Shown one piece after another: positions 34,064-46,399 of a DNA stretch of 64,000 nucleotides. The notes under the pieces were generated by a model, which was given only the letters and a program-made list of their open reading frames with translations, was not told where the DNA came from and did not search any database. The DNA lies in assembly GCF_030272615.1 (NCBI RefSeq), contig NC_081414.1, forward strand, positions 768,688,153 to 768,752,152, written 5' to 3'. The position numbers and the translations under genes are program-made. Positions within the stretch are counted from its first letter, which is position 1. Every line of letters begins with the position of its first letter. The stretch comes from Cryptomeria japonica (Eukaryota > Streptophyta > Pinopsida > Cupressales > Cupressaceae).

Positions 34064-36741
34064 TCCAAACACCAAAAAGATCAATTTTTTTTTTAACCAA
34101 TAACATGTTTGAATGTTGAAAATGTCACACAGGTTGCGATTTTGACACTGTTTTGGTGCGTTTGGCATTATTTTGGCGCTATTCCCCCTGTTTCAGTGCT
34201 TTTCCCTTCTCTGTCTTTCCCTTTCTTTTAATACGTTTGTGTTAAATAGTGCCTCTGTTCAAACGCAGACTAGCGCTATTGTAACAAAACGTTGTACAAA
34301 TCACCTTGTAACCAAAAATAAAAATAAAAAATTTAGGCTTGTAGAAGCCCACCAAATAGGCAGATTTTACTAACTATTTTTCTCTTTTGTGCAGATTTAA
34401 ATTAGATTAAAGAGTAGATTTATATTTTTTACTAACTTGTTTTTGAAGTTGGTTTTAAAAATGAATTCACTTTTTATTTTGGTTTAAAATTAACTTCACA
34501 TTTCAAATTTGGGCTTTTGAAAAAGAATCACACATTTGTTTGGGGCTCTTAAAAAGAATTTCATTGTTCAAAGGTAAAAAGAACCACAAACTTATACAAA
34601 AACAACTTTATTTTTTTTTTAGTTAGGAAACAAACTTCATTTTGGTGCTTAAAATCAATAAGGCAAATTTTATTTCTTGCATCAAGATAAAACTCACAAT
34701 CCACACTTCCATTTTTGGTGCAAATAAAATTCACAATCAACTTGTCTCATTTTTAAAGCAATCTTACTTCATGCAAACGTGTTTTTCATTAAGTTGACCA
34801 GGATTTTCAAATTCTAGTTTACTCAAACAATTGCCTTTGAAAATTAAAAAGAACACCATGATTGTTGGAGCAACATCTCCAAATAGTTAGATCACATTGC
34901 AATGATAGATTAAAAAGAACAGGTGTTTTTCGTGCTTGGCACACTTGTGCAAAGAGTTGGTCGAGTGGTCCTACCTCTAACACACACTATCCTCTCCCTT
35001 GGCTCTCGTGGTCCTAGGTGCAAGAGAAAAGTGTTAGTAACACTCAAATTTTATCTTTTTAAGAGAGGCCTGCCAAGGGATCGATACTCTTGGGAACGAC
35101 CTCGAGCGGTAAATCCTTCGAGCCGCTATAGAAATCAGGTGAGAGCGAAAGCTGTAGCCTTGGGTATAGCTGTTCCTACAGTGTAACTGGCCGAAAGGAC
35201 AAATGGGCCCCACCACCAGTTACAAGGCTCTTAAGTGAGTCACTGCAGAATGAACTTATGTCCAAAAACATCGAACATGACTAAACACCTTTAAGTAGTA
35301 GCCCACCTGTTCTATTGATTGAGGATATTTGAGATATAATTTAGTGCAAGAGCATAGATGGTTTTGCTCCCAAGATACTCACCATACATATTTCCTTGAG
35401 TAGAAACATAGCTTTTTGAAAAGTCACTTGTGGTTTGATAAAAGTGGTGACTCCCCCATCATAGGGATCATCTATTTGTTATGCTCGTGCAAGACTTAGT
35501 ATATCACATCCTTACCTGCCACGGCGGGATTCATAAGGTATGTAGTACCAAAGTCGAAGAAATATCAAGATGTGGGCTAAATTTATCACAACTGGCCATT
35601 TGACCATAGGGATAAAGAGTGTTTGAAGTGTGTTCGTTTTACAGACCTAGAGCAAATTGAGCCGACTTCAGGCTTTGGAAATACACCTTAAAATACATCT
35701 AAAGGAAGGGTCAAAAAACAAGTCCAAGGATTGGGTTGATCTAGACCCATACTCATTTGTGCCTTTGAGGCTACAATCTTGTGTTTGTGTGCTTGCTTTG
35801 TTTTCTTGTCAAAGAAAAATCAGAATATCAATCCCAAAAACAAAGTATTCATTCAACATCTATCAACACAACCAAAAATACCAAAAACAAAGTGCAAACA
35901 AACAAAGAGTCAAAAATTTATGACCATTCTTCACATCTTGCGAAAGAAGAAGTGTCATCAGAGTATCACCTTGAAAAGGAGACCACTAAGCTCAAAGGCT
36001 TTAATCAAAAGGAGGAAATTCTTCTATATCAATCGACAAATCTTTGTCTCCCATAGAGTCTTTCTACATCGCATGCGTCTATACCTTCAAGGTAAAACAA
36101 ACGAGTTTGATTCAGAATCATTGAACCGCAGAGCTTTTATGCAATATAGAGCTCTGAGTTATCACAAAAATCAAGGAGGAAAGATTAATCCCAATTTCTT
36201 CCCAAACATCTGTATCACCTACAACACAGCTCGAGAAATGCCACCAACGCCTGAAAGGGAAGAAGTAGAGTTTGTTCCATTTGTAACACAAAGTTTTTAT
36301 TAAAGTTGAAAACAAAACATCCATCATCTCATTCATACATCATTTTTCCATCATCAATTCATCCCAAAACTCTCAAAACATTAAGAGGTTCTTGTCCCAA
36401 GATTCCTTTTTTAGATATTGCTTGAAATCAAACACATCACATCACTTTTAGATTGTTTCTACATCTAGGATAAGCTCATCCTAAGAGACACATCTACGCA
36501 GGTTAAAACTAGTTCATGAGTGAATCCTCTCATTGCTAGGTAGTCAAAATCTGTAACACATCTCAGATTTCTCTACACCTTATCACATCCAAACTCATCA
36601 AAACAAACAAGCAATTCAAAGAAAGAATTCTGGTTACATTTACCTTTAGAGTGCTAGAGATCTACAATTCACCAATCATCAATCTTTCATCACCAACTCA
36701 TCATCATCTTCAATCAACTTCAAAACAAACTTGCAAACAAA
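34064..36741 (+). other. E6 leader, about 2.7 kb
   Basis: Long region between primer site and gag. The first 850 bp are AT-rich with T runs. A more GC-rich, probably structured segment lies at about 34930-35230 (AGAGAGGCCTGCCAAGGGAT, AAATGGGCCCCACCACCAG), where packaging or splicing signals could sit. The rest is AC-rich and reads as unstructured. One modest open frame (35779-36303) is listed separately. Confidence 0.7.
35779..36303 (+). CDS. Possible small leader ORF of E6, 174 aa
   Basis: An uninterrupted frame coding a very basic protein (stretches such as RKKKCHQSITLKRRPL) with a Cys-containing hydrophobic start and an acidic tail (REEVEFVPF). It resembles nothing I can name. Some Tat-lineage elements (Ogre) carry an extra ORF before gag, and this is in the right place. 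The sequence is also A/C-rich, where stop codons are rarer, so the frame may be accidental. Absence of lesions means little in an element this young. Confidence 0.2.
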   Translation: MCLCACFVFLSKKNQNINPKNKVFIQHLSTQPKIPKTKCKQTKSQKFMTILHILRKKKCHQSITLKRRPLSSKALIKRRKFFYINRQIFVSHRVFLHRMRLYLQGKTNEFDSESLNRRAFMQYRALSYHKNQGGKINPNFFPNICITYNTAREMPPTPEREEVEFVPFVTQSFY

Positions 36742-39700
36742 ATGGCTCAAACCCGATCATGATCAAGGCAGCGAGAAATAGAAATTGAGGAAGAAGAGGA
36801 CAACCTCAATGAATTTCAAGAAGCACTTGGAGGAACTGGGAATGATGAAAACCCAGGTACACCCACTCCTTCAACAATCGAAAGGGTTCAGCATAACCCT
36901 CATTTTAACAGATTATTTGATGAAATACTAAGGAGCAACGCAGATGCTCACTTCTTAAGACTTGCTCAAGAAGGAGCCAAACTCCCCTCAGACTTTGATC
37001 TTGCCCAATTAAGACAAGCATCAGAAAGACAAAGTCGCCATGAGGAGGAAAGAGGTAGAAATCACATCAGATATAACATCCCTCGAGGTAACCCACCACC
37101 TCCTCCTCCAAATGAAATGGAGATGTTGCGGCAACAAGTCGAGAATCTCGCCCAACAACTTCATAGTGGTGTTAGGACCAATCAATTCTCACTTAACGAC
37201 ATCTGTCCCTATCCGTTTGATAGGAATCTTTATATGCCACCCTTTCCACGCGGGTTCGAAACACCAAAATTCGAAAAATATAGAGGAAAGGGAGATCCCC
37301 GTGATCATGTCCGAGAATTTCATTCCGCTTGTCTCGAAGTCGCTTATGAGGACACATACCTAATGCGCCTTTTTCCCCAAAGCTTGGGAGGAACAACCAC
37401 ATCATGGTTTTCCCGACTACCAGGTGGCATAAGAACATTTGAGGAACTCATCCAGAAGTTCCTATCTCATTACTCTTATAATATTAAACGCGACATCACC
37501 ATGGCTGATCTATGTAACACCAAACAAAAACCAGGTGAATTATTCTCAGTATTCCTGCAACGATGGCGCCAAATGTCTAGCAGACGTTCTCTTCAGTTAC
37601 CTGAACGAGAACTAGTGGAAATTTTCATTTCCAACTTAAACGAAGAAATGGAATTTCACCTGGATGTCAAAGACACAGATTCTTTTAACGATATGATCAC
37701 CAAAGGTATAAAATGTGAAAGGGCACTCATCAAAAAAGGACTCATCAAAATCTTTAATGAACCCAAAGATGGTCCTCGCCCGCGCTTCAATAGCGATAAA
37801 CTGAACTTCTGGAACAAGAATAAGAATATCGTTAACGATGGAGTTGTGGATGCTCGGACTGTCCAAAATGCACAAACTGTGGTTCGGTTTGCAGGACAAA
37901 ATCCTCCACCTCAAAATAACACAAATGTTCTTCCTAATCAAGGTCGCATCACATCTCAGGATGAACCAAGACCTCGTCCACAAAAACAAAAACGCACATA
38001 CACTCCCTTAGGGGAACCCATTGAAACAGTGATGCGACAACTCATTTCTCAGAATTTGATCACTCTACCTAAGTTATCAAATTATGAGCCTCAGGTCAAA
38101 CCGGCATGGTGGAGAGATACTGAACATTGTGAATTCCATCAAGGAAGAGGACACAAAACAAGTAATTGTCACCGATTGAAAGATCTCATTCAGGATCTTA
38201 TTGACCGAGGAGAAATTGAAATTGAAGGGCATGACCCAAAAACAACCAATAATGATCATCAGATGTTCAAGAATCCACTTCCATCACAAGATCAAAGGGG
38301 TCCTTCCACTTCCAGACGAGGTCCTGATACCACTGATTATACGCAAGCTGCGTATAACTACACTGTCAATCACCTGTATGATGCCAGTGAACAAATTGCA
38401 ACTATCACCTTCAAAAATCCCACCTCAAATTGCAATGTTGTTACGCGTCGTGGCAAAGTTACCATCAAGGCAGCTCCACAAGGCACCACCTCCATCCCAA
38501 AGCAGTACAATCTTGTGGAACAATTAGACAAAACCCCTGCGCTTATATCCATCTTGGAGCTTTTGCGTCTGTCACCCTCTCATAAAACAATCTTGGATCA
38601 AGCACTCCAAGAGGCGTCAGTCCCTGCAAACCTGAACACGGACCAATTTCAAGCCATGGTTGGAAGTCTAAAGTCATCACCTTGTCTCACTTTTTCCGAA
38701 AGTGATAACTCTTCCTTCCAGCAACCTCATAACGCCTCACTCCACATTGAAGGCTTTGTCAACCAACACAGGATCAAGCGAGTCTTGATTGATAATGGAG
38801 CAGGCCTAAACATTTGCACACTACAGTTGGTCACAGCATTGGGCTATGCAGTAGAATCAGTGGATCCTCGTAAGAAGATCACCATCAAAGCCTATGATGA
38901 TGCAGAGCGTTCATCCAAAGGAGCTGTGGTACTACCAATCCGAGTGGGCCCTGTGGTAAAGCATATCATTTGTCAGGTTCTGGACCTTCCTCTGCCATAT
39001 AATCTATTATTAGGGAGACCTTGGATACATGCCATGCAAGCCGTTCCATCTACCTACCATCAATGTATCAAGTTCCCACATAATGGTGCAGAGATCACAA
39101 TCCTGGGTGATGCAAATCCTTTTGCTTTTTGCCATAATATCAGCCATCAACCAGAGATTACTGTTCCTAATAATAGGGAAGCCATTTCCTCCACATCATA
39201 TGTAAATCCCGCCTCTCTTGCCAGTTCAAACACCCCTATACCCAAGCAAGAAAAGCTTAAGATGAAAATCGCAGAGGAAGGTCCTGGAGAATACAACTTG
39301 AGTCAGCTCTTTTGTGTGGGACAAATGCCCACTTCTCCTAGAACACATGGTAAACCACAGCAGTTGCTCCAGCAACCACTAATCACGCCTCCATGTGCCT
39401 TAACGCCTTTCATTCTTGGAAAGAGTCAAGAGGAAGAGACACAAGATGAGGACCTGGCGGACTGGATCTATAAAGATCCCATCACCACTGACAAACCGCA
39501 AGTTACACTTCCTATGGAACAATATGGCAAAGGCCTCCTCATTATGCAAAGAATGGGATATGATGGTCAGAGTGCTTTGGGATACTGCAAACAAGGACGA
39601 CATGAACCGCTGCTGCCAGAGTTCAAGCCCAAAGGTAATACAGGCCTAGGCTTTGAAAAAGAGATCCTTCCTAAACTCAGATTTAAAGGAAAACCTAGCA

Positions 39701-42615
39701 AACCATTTTGCCCACCTACTGTAAAGAGGACACCTTTCATAATCAAAGCACCATCAAACACTATCCCCACTGCCCCATCAAGGCTCACAAACCCACCACA
39801 ACCATCTACAATACCAATCATCCCACCAAACGAACCAGTAATCCCATCAATAACACCAATAGCAGCAGCAACTGTATCAGAACCCGCAGCAACATCTATG
39901 GCACCAGTAGTTCCAGCAGAAACCACTGAGTCACCATTACCAATACTTCCAGTAACAAATCCTTTAAACCCCATCACGGTTCCTGCAGCACCGATCACCA
40001 CAAAGATACATAAACCAATCACACCTGTCGTATTTAACTCAAAAGATATCCCAGTATGGTATAGCAATCGAATGCTGGAAAGTGATTCAGAGACCGACTC
40101 ACATGAGTGGGAATTTGATTCTGTGCAACTTAACACTTCAGATGAGGAAGACACGTCACCACCTCCACCAGGCAAAGACATCCCTGTTTACGGAGAAGCA
40201 CAGGTAAAGACCACTTGGGTACCTGAGCTAGAAACATCTTCCACAGACCCTACGTCTCATCCTACGCCTGATTCTGACAGGGAGAGTACCATCAATGACC
40301 TTCACCACACTGTCTTAACCCTCACTGATACTTCTAACGAACTTAACCTAATCGATGAAGTAATGCACATTATCCACCCTGAACTCATCGAATGGAACCA
40401 ATCAAATCCCCCATGTCTTGACCTCTTCCAAAACGATGAGGCTATCATTGACTTTTTGGAATTAAGGGATAATCTACCAAGCGGGGATCACAAAGCTGGA
40501 TTCGCCATTGAACTTAATAGCGCAGCATACTTCAGGGCGGATGCCAAACCCTTCAGCTGCAAAAATATAACATTAAAACATGGATCTTCCAGTGAAAACC
40601 ACACTGTGGCACTGTTTGATCCAATAAAAGTAAAAAGAAAGAGCGTATCCAACGGTAAAAACCTCTCTGAGGCACTTGAGGATGAAGGGTTTGACATTCT
40701 CCCTGCTAGTACACAACAGGAACGATCGACGATTCTCATTGAGGAGACTAAAGAATACAATGTGGGGACTCCTGAAAACCCTCATATCATACATCTGGCA
40801 TCTCTTCTCACTCCAGAGGAACAACCTCAATTTATAGAGTTCTTCCAACAGCGTCAGATCAACTTTGCATGGTCATATGCAGACATGCCTGGGCTTGATC
40901 CTGATTTAGTCATGCATCATCTCACAGTAGCAAAAGGAGCCAAACCTGTCAAGCAGAAGCTTCGTAAGATGCATCCCCAGATTGCCGTGCTAGTCAAAAC
41001 AGAACTCAAGAAACTCCTAGATGTTGGTTTCATTAGACCAATTGATTATGCAGAATGGATCTCCAATATTGTGCCAGTTGGCAAACCAAAAGGGGGCATC
41101 CGCATTTGTACAGACTTCAGAGATCTAAATAAAGCATGTCCTAAGGATGACTTCCCTCTACCAAATATTGACATCATAGTAGATTTGACAGCAGGACATG
41201 CCATGCTTTCACTCATGGATGGCTTTTCAGGATACAATCAAATAAAGATCGCACCAGAGGACCAACATAAGACAGCCTTCACATGTCCATGGGGCACATA
41301 CTGCTGGAATGTAATGCCTTTTGGTCTAAAGAATGCAGGAGCGACCTATCAAAGAGCAATGACCACCATCTTCCATGACATGATGCATACTATAATGGAA
41401 GATTATGTGGATGATTTACTAGCAAAATCACTTACTAGAGATGGACATCTCCACATCTTAGATAAAATCTTTGATAGACTGGAACAATATCATGTTCGAC
41501 TCAACCCAAAGAAATGTGTCTTCGGAGTGACCTCCGGGAAGCTTCTAGGATACATTGTCTCAAGCAAAGGTATTGAGGTCGATCCAGCAAAGGTTAAAGC
41601 AATCATGGACATGCCACCTCCAAAGAATATCAGTCAGCTAAGAACACTACAAGGACGGCTTCAATCTATCCGCAGATTCATTGCACAATTGGCTGATAAG
41701 TGTCACCCATTCACACACCTGCTACACAAGAACATCCGCTTTCAGTGGGATGACAGATGCCAGCAAGCATTTCAGGCGCTTAAAGACTATCTCATAAATC
41801 CACCATTGCTGATGCCACCAGATCCAAGTAGACCATTATTACTTTATATCTCAGCAACAAGTACAGCACTGGGTGTGCTACTGGCACAACATAATGAAGA
41901 AGGTAAAGAGTGTGTTGTTTACTACATCTCTCGCACATTGGTTGGCTATGAACTCAATTACACACCTATTGAACGAGCTTGCCTAGCAGTAATCCTGGCA
42001 GCCACTAAATTGCGGCACTATCTGTTAACACACAAGGTACAACTCATCGCAAAAATTGATCCACTCAAGTATTTACTCAGCAAAGCAGCATTGACAGGTC
42101 GCTTAGCCAAATGGGTGATGATTCTAAGTGAATTTGATATTGAGTATGTGGACCGTAAGGCTATCAAAGGGCAAGTTATTGCAGATCAGTTGGCCGATGC
42201 ACCACTCATAGGCGATCATCCTCTCATTTCCAATTTTCCAGATGAAGAGATATTCATGATCACAGAAGCACAACCATGGAAACTATATTTTGATGGTTCA
42301 TACACTAGGCATGGCTCGGGGGCAGGCATTCTGTTTATCACACCTCAAGGTGATAGCATCCCGAAGTCTTACAGGCTCACATTTCCATGCACAAACAACA
42401 TAGCAGAGTATGAGGCTTTGATCACAGGACTCAGATTAGCCATACAATGGAAATTACAAGAACTACAAGTATATGGCGATTCCCAACTAGTCATTCGACA
42501 AGCAACAGATGAATATCAGACCAAAGATGATAAACTCATGCCATACAAGCAAATGGTGGACAATCTAAAAACATCATTTACTACTATCACTTTTGAGCAG
42601 ATACCAAGAGATTAG
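36742..42615 (+). CDS. E6 gag-protease-RT-RNase H polyprotein (two nonsense codons)
   Basis: ATG 36742 sits in a good context (AAAATGGCT), but codon 7 is TGA, probably from CGA. The frame is then open to TAG 42613. Numbering from Met 37117 (1,832 residues): gag domain about 40-200 (FPRGFETPKFEKYRGKGDP, ELFSVFLQRWRQM); CEFHQGRGHKTSNC at 338-351, a CX2HX4HX4C box; protease with LIDNGAGLN (Asp 559) and LLGRPWIH; a G-patch-like segment at 803-847 (YGKGLLIMQRMGYDG, TGLGF); a Pro/Thr-rich linker 870-1060; RT about 1295-1475 with MPFGLKNAGATYQ and YVDD at 1430-1433. The first RNase H reads LYISATSTALG, lacking the usual catalytic Asp. The second (1720-1832) has YFDGS, AEYEAL and YGDSQL. TAG falls three codons before NRAAD, which carries its last catalytic Asp. 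Readthrough would be needed for full pol. Confidence 0.93.
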
Positions 42616-42633
42616 AATCGAGCTGCTGATGCC

Positions 42634-44028
42634 ATGGCTACCATCGCATCTCTACTAGATCTTCCACAGAATTCAACACGCTACGAGTTCTTGGTAGAAC
42701 AGCTTTGGATCCCCGCTTATGATATCCCTGAATCTGAGATGATATGTCGCCTTGTCGGTTCAGAATCCCCATGGTATGGTGAGTTCTACACCTATCTCCG
42801 TGATCACACCCTTCCTCCTAACCAATCAAATAACCAACGAAAAACCTTCATTCGCCAAACTGCTCGATATACCATTATTGCCGAAACCCTATACCGACGT
42901 AGTCTTGATGGTACTCTCCTTCGATGTCTAGAACAAGGTGAGATAAAAAAGGCTTTGGAAGAGGTACATGAAGGAATTTGCGGGACTCACTCAAGTGGTC
43001 CATCACTAGCCAAGAAGATCATGCGAGCTGGATACTATTGGCCATCTATGGAAAAGGATTCCTACTACTTTGTCAAAAAATCCAAGAAATGTCAAGTTCA
43101 TGGCGACCTAATACATGCACCAGCTCAAGAACTGCAACCAATCACAACAACATGGCCTTTTTGTCAATGGGGTCTTGATCTTGTGGGTAAAATCCATCCA
43201 TCTTCATCCAATGGCCATAAATTCATTATTACCGCCACCGAATATTTCACCAAGTGGATCGAAGCTGTTCCACTTACCCAAGTCACCGGCAAGCAGATCG
43301 CCTCATTCATCCTCAATTACATCATCTGCCGGTATGGTGTACCCATGTCCATCGTCACAGATAATGGTCTTCCTTTTAAAAATCAGGATGTCCGTGAACT
43401 TTGTGAGAAATTTCATATCCAACACCGCTTTTCCACTCCCTATTACCCACAAGGCAATGGTCAGGCCGAAGCATCCAATAAAAACATATTGAGGATCCTA
43501 AAGAAGACAGTCAATGATGCCAGCCGTGATTGGCATGTTCAATTGAATCCAGCGCTATGGGCATATCGAACTAGCATTCGGACCCCTACAGGTGCAACTC
43601 CTTATTCATTGGTCTATGGTGCTGAAGCTATCTTACCTATTGAGGTCGAGATACCATCCTTACGAGTTTCATTGCACAATCTCATCGATGATGAAGCATA
43701 CAGAGTATCTCGTCTTCAGGACTTAGAGTTACTAGATGAGAAGCGACAAGCTGCATACAATCATCTCAAAGCCTATCAGCAGCGCATGAGTAGAAGCTAC
43801 AATCACCGAGTTAGACCTCGTACATTTGAGGTAGGTGATCTTGTTCTTCGAGAAAATCCTCGCAACCAACCAAATAGAGAACATCAAGGCAAGTTTGAAT
43901 CAAACTGGCTGGGCCCATATGTTGTCACTGCTGTATTCGGGTCCGGGGCATATCAGTTGGCTACATCAGACGGAGAACCGCTCGCAGATCCAATCAACAG
44001 CATGCACCTCAAACGGTTTTACACATAA
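42634..44028 (+). CDS. E6 end of second RNase H and integrase, 464 aa
   Basis: Same frame as the upstream ORF and separated from it only by TAG 42613; originally one polyprotein. Met 42634 is simply the first in-frame start. After ADAMATIASLL (end of the second RNase H) comes a linker, then the integrase zinc region with His 112 (VHEGICGTH), His 119, Ser 150 where Cys is expected (KKSKKCQ; codon TCC at 43081) and Cys 153. The core has LDLVGKI (Asp 182), IVTDNGLPF (Asp 243) and GQAEASNK (Glu 279). PALWAYRTSIRTPTGATPY and the C-terminal WLGPYVVTAVFGSGAYQL (GPY/F type) follow. It ends INSMHLKRFYT. The Cys-to-Ser change could impair zinc binding. Confidence 0.93.
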   Translation: MATIASLLDLPQNSTRYEFLVEQLWIPAYDIPESEMICRLVGSESPWYGEFYTYLRDHTLPPNQSNNQRKTFIRQTARYTIIAETLYRRSLDGTLLRCLEQGEIKKALEEVHEGICGTHSSGPSLAKKIMRAGYYWPSMEKDSYYFVKKSKKCQVHGDLIHAPAQELQPITTTWPFCQWGLDLVGKIHPSSSNGHKFIITATEYFTKWIEAVPLTQVTGKQIASFILNYIICRYGVPMSIVTDNGLPFKNQDVRELCEKFHIQHRFSTPYYPQGNGQAEASNKNILRILKKTVNDASRDWHVQLNPALWAYRTSIRTPTGATPYSLVYGAEAILPIEVEIPSLRVSLHNLIDDEAYRVSRLQDLELLDEKRQAAYNHLKAYQQRMSRSYNHRVRPRTFEVGDLVLRENPRNQPNREHQGKFESNWLGPYVVTAVFGSGAYQLATSDGEPLADPINSMHLKRFYT

Positions 44029-46399
44029 GCTGTACAGAGCATCAGGCTCCCCTGCCTATCAGAAAATACCAAAAAACATTCAGAAAAATGTCCTGAAGAA
44101 AATATAAAAACATTCAAAAAAGTAAAGAAAAATCATGCATCCAAACGGTGAACAACCACTCCGGTGGCACCTTGGGTAAGAACGATGGTGAAAACCTGGC
44201 AAACAGGCACCACTCGTAAAGGCTATGGCTCCATTATCTTTCAGACTTGTGGCGATCACATCTACTTCATACATACATCCATCCATCCATCAACCATGGC
44301 TTGTTATTCCTCTGCAATTATGATAGTACTCCATACATCTTGCATCCCGCTTTTTCATAGTCATGTCTAAAACCGGGGGCAATGCCTTTAACCTATTGAT
44401 GGAAGTGGATTCTACATTGTCTTATGATTCATTAAGTTCTTCATTCAAACAATCATCAAAAATCCAAAAACATTCAAAAATATCTCGCAAAAATACCAAA
44501 AACATTCAAAACAATTCAAAATCCAAAAACATCGACAAAACCATTGAAAAATCACACAAAAACATGGCAACACCTTGTACATACCCATCCATGCAGATAC
44601 CAAAATAAACATTGACAAAATACTCACACAATGACCATTTACCAATCAACCACACAATCCACATCAACAATCCAAAACTATCTTTAAAACAAGGATGCAT
44701 CCTTCCTTACCAAAACAAAGACAAAAGTGACATTTTCTTTGACAAAGAAAATTATGTTAAGCTATCAAATACTTGGTTGATTTGTGAGTACAATCGTTTG
44801 TTTATCTGTATCAGGATCTTGCAACATTGTTTTGTATCGTTTGTGCATTATTTCCGATGAAGTTCTGGGGCATGTACTAATGGTGTCTACGTGGGAAGTT
44901 CACCAAGTTACGTGATCTTATGCCAAATGCAGTCATAGATCACTACGGCTTGCTGACTACAGCGTATATCTCGACCATATGAGCATGAACCATTACCAAG
45001 GATCCATATTCTTTATTCTTTATGTATATATTGTTTGTTTACAGGTACAATGCTCATTCTTTGGTTCCTCCTCATCCAATTTGGATAAAGGTTTTTATTT
45101 CTTAGTACGGTATGCACTTGTCTCAGGATATGATCAGCCTAAGATCAAGGAGGACGATCCAAGTCATGCATGAAAGGAGATAATCCTTATCTGTTTCGCA
45201 AGCAATACTCAGGTCGACTTGATCCATTATATCAAGTTGCTTGTATTAACTTGCTATATCAAAATCCATGTAAGAAAGACTCTGGTCATCTTGAATCTTT
45301 ATGTCAAGTTGCTTGTATTTTCTTACAACATTTTAAAGCTCAATGATGAAAAATAAAGCACCATGGATCGTCATTCCATCTCATTTGTATATATTGCATT
45401 TCGTTGCATTCCACCCATCCATACATTCATAATAGCTGCATATCATGCATACGTAGTCATAATAATGCATACTCTATTTTACTCATCTTCTTCCATAGGC
45501 CTCGAGCCTAGTCCTCCATATCTTCTATCTAACATCAAATCCCCCCTCACCCTCCCTATCTTGATCATCAACATCATCCTAATCCCTTCATCGCTTCCCA
45601 TCCTCATTCATCCACACAATCTAGCAAGTTGCTCTGTCTACACAGATACATCGACTCCCACACACCTAGACTATCAACAGATACTCTGATCAAGTATCTT
45701 CGGGTCTCAACAGGTAATCGATTATGGTAATCCTAGACTACATCAGGCATTTATCATAATGACCTAGTCTCAACGGGGCTGCCATGATTCCCCACAACCA
45801 TCCATCACACGCACATACTATCAATTGATTAGCCAATCAAACACAATCCAACGGACAATTACATCATTTGTCTACGTCTCAACGAGTATTTTGCTTCATA
45901 TACCTTGACTTCATCGGGCAATTACATCAATTGTCTAAGTCACCATCAGGTCACTTTGATTCACTTACTCAGACTTTATCATGTCCAAGCGACCAACTGA
46001 CATCAACTGTCACGCTTTGACTTGACCGGGGCAATTCAACCGATTGCACCAGATTGTCCAACCACTTTTGATCAATTGTATAGCATCAATCAAAACCCCA
46101 CACTACATCTGCTATGTATCTCTTGCATGACCTCAGGGTACTCGTTGGCTTGTTGTTTCTTCATATTCACTCCATTTTCTCCCATTCTTTCATCATTAGT
46201 TCTAATTTCTTCTATTCTACCTCCCCTCCGCTTTTCATTCTTTTTCGAGAGATCGCCCGATTTTTCAAAAAAAAATTCGGCCCATCTCTCGAGGGGGCAT
46301 ACCACCCATTAAATTTACATTTTATGGGGCATTTCTTCACACCTATTTTTCTTTCTTTGAAACGACGCGATAAACCGCACCGTCTCAAAGAGGGGCAAA
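44029..46399 (+). other. E6 3' region, 2.4 kb, with polypurine tract
   Basis: No recognisable gene. Holds A-rich short direct repeats of CAAAAACATTCAAAA (44065-44130 and 44455-44540), an AACCGGGGGCAATGCC purine run near 44373, C-rich stretches (45530-45700), and TCAACGGG / ATCAGGTC-type scattered motifs at 45700-46000. AAAGAGGGGCAAA at 46387-46399 directly precedes the 3' LTR and is the polypurine tract. Confidence 0.75.

Noticed and set aside
39567-40181. 204-residue minus-strand frame opposite the E6 Pro/Thr-rich linker
   Set aside because: Antisense shadow of low-complexity coding sequence; Gly/Ser/Val composition mirrors the sense Pro/Thr codons.
45363-45689. 108-residue frame in the E6 3' region as an envelope-like gene
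   Set aside because: C/T-rich low-complexity sequence, no signal peptide or transmembrane pattern that would support an env-like protein, and no splice evidence.
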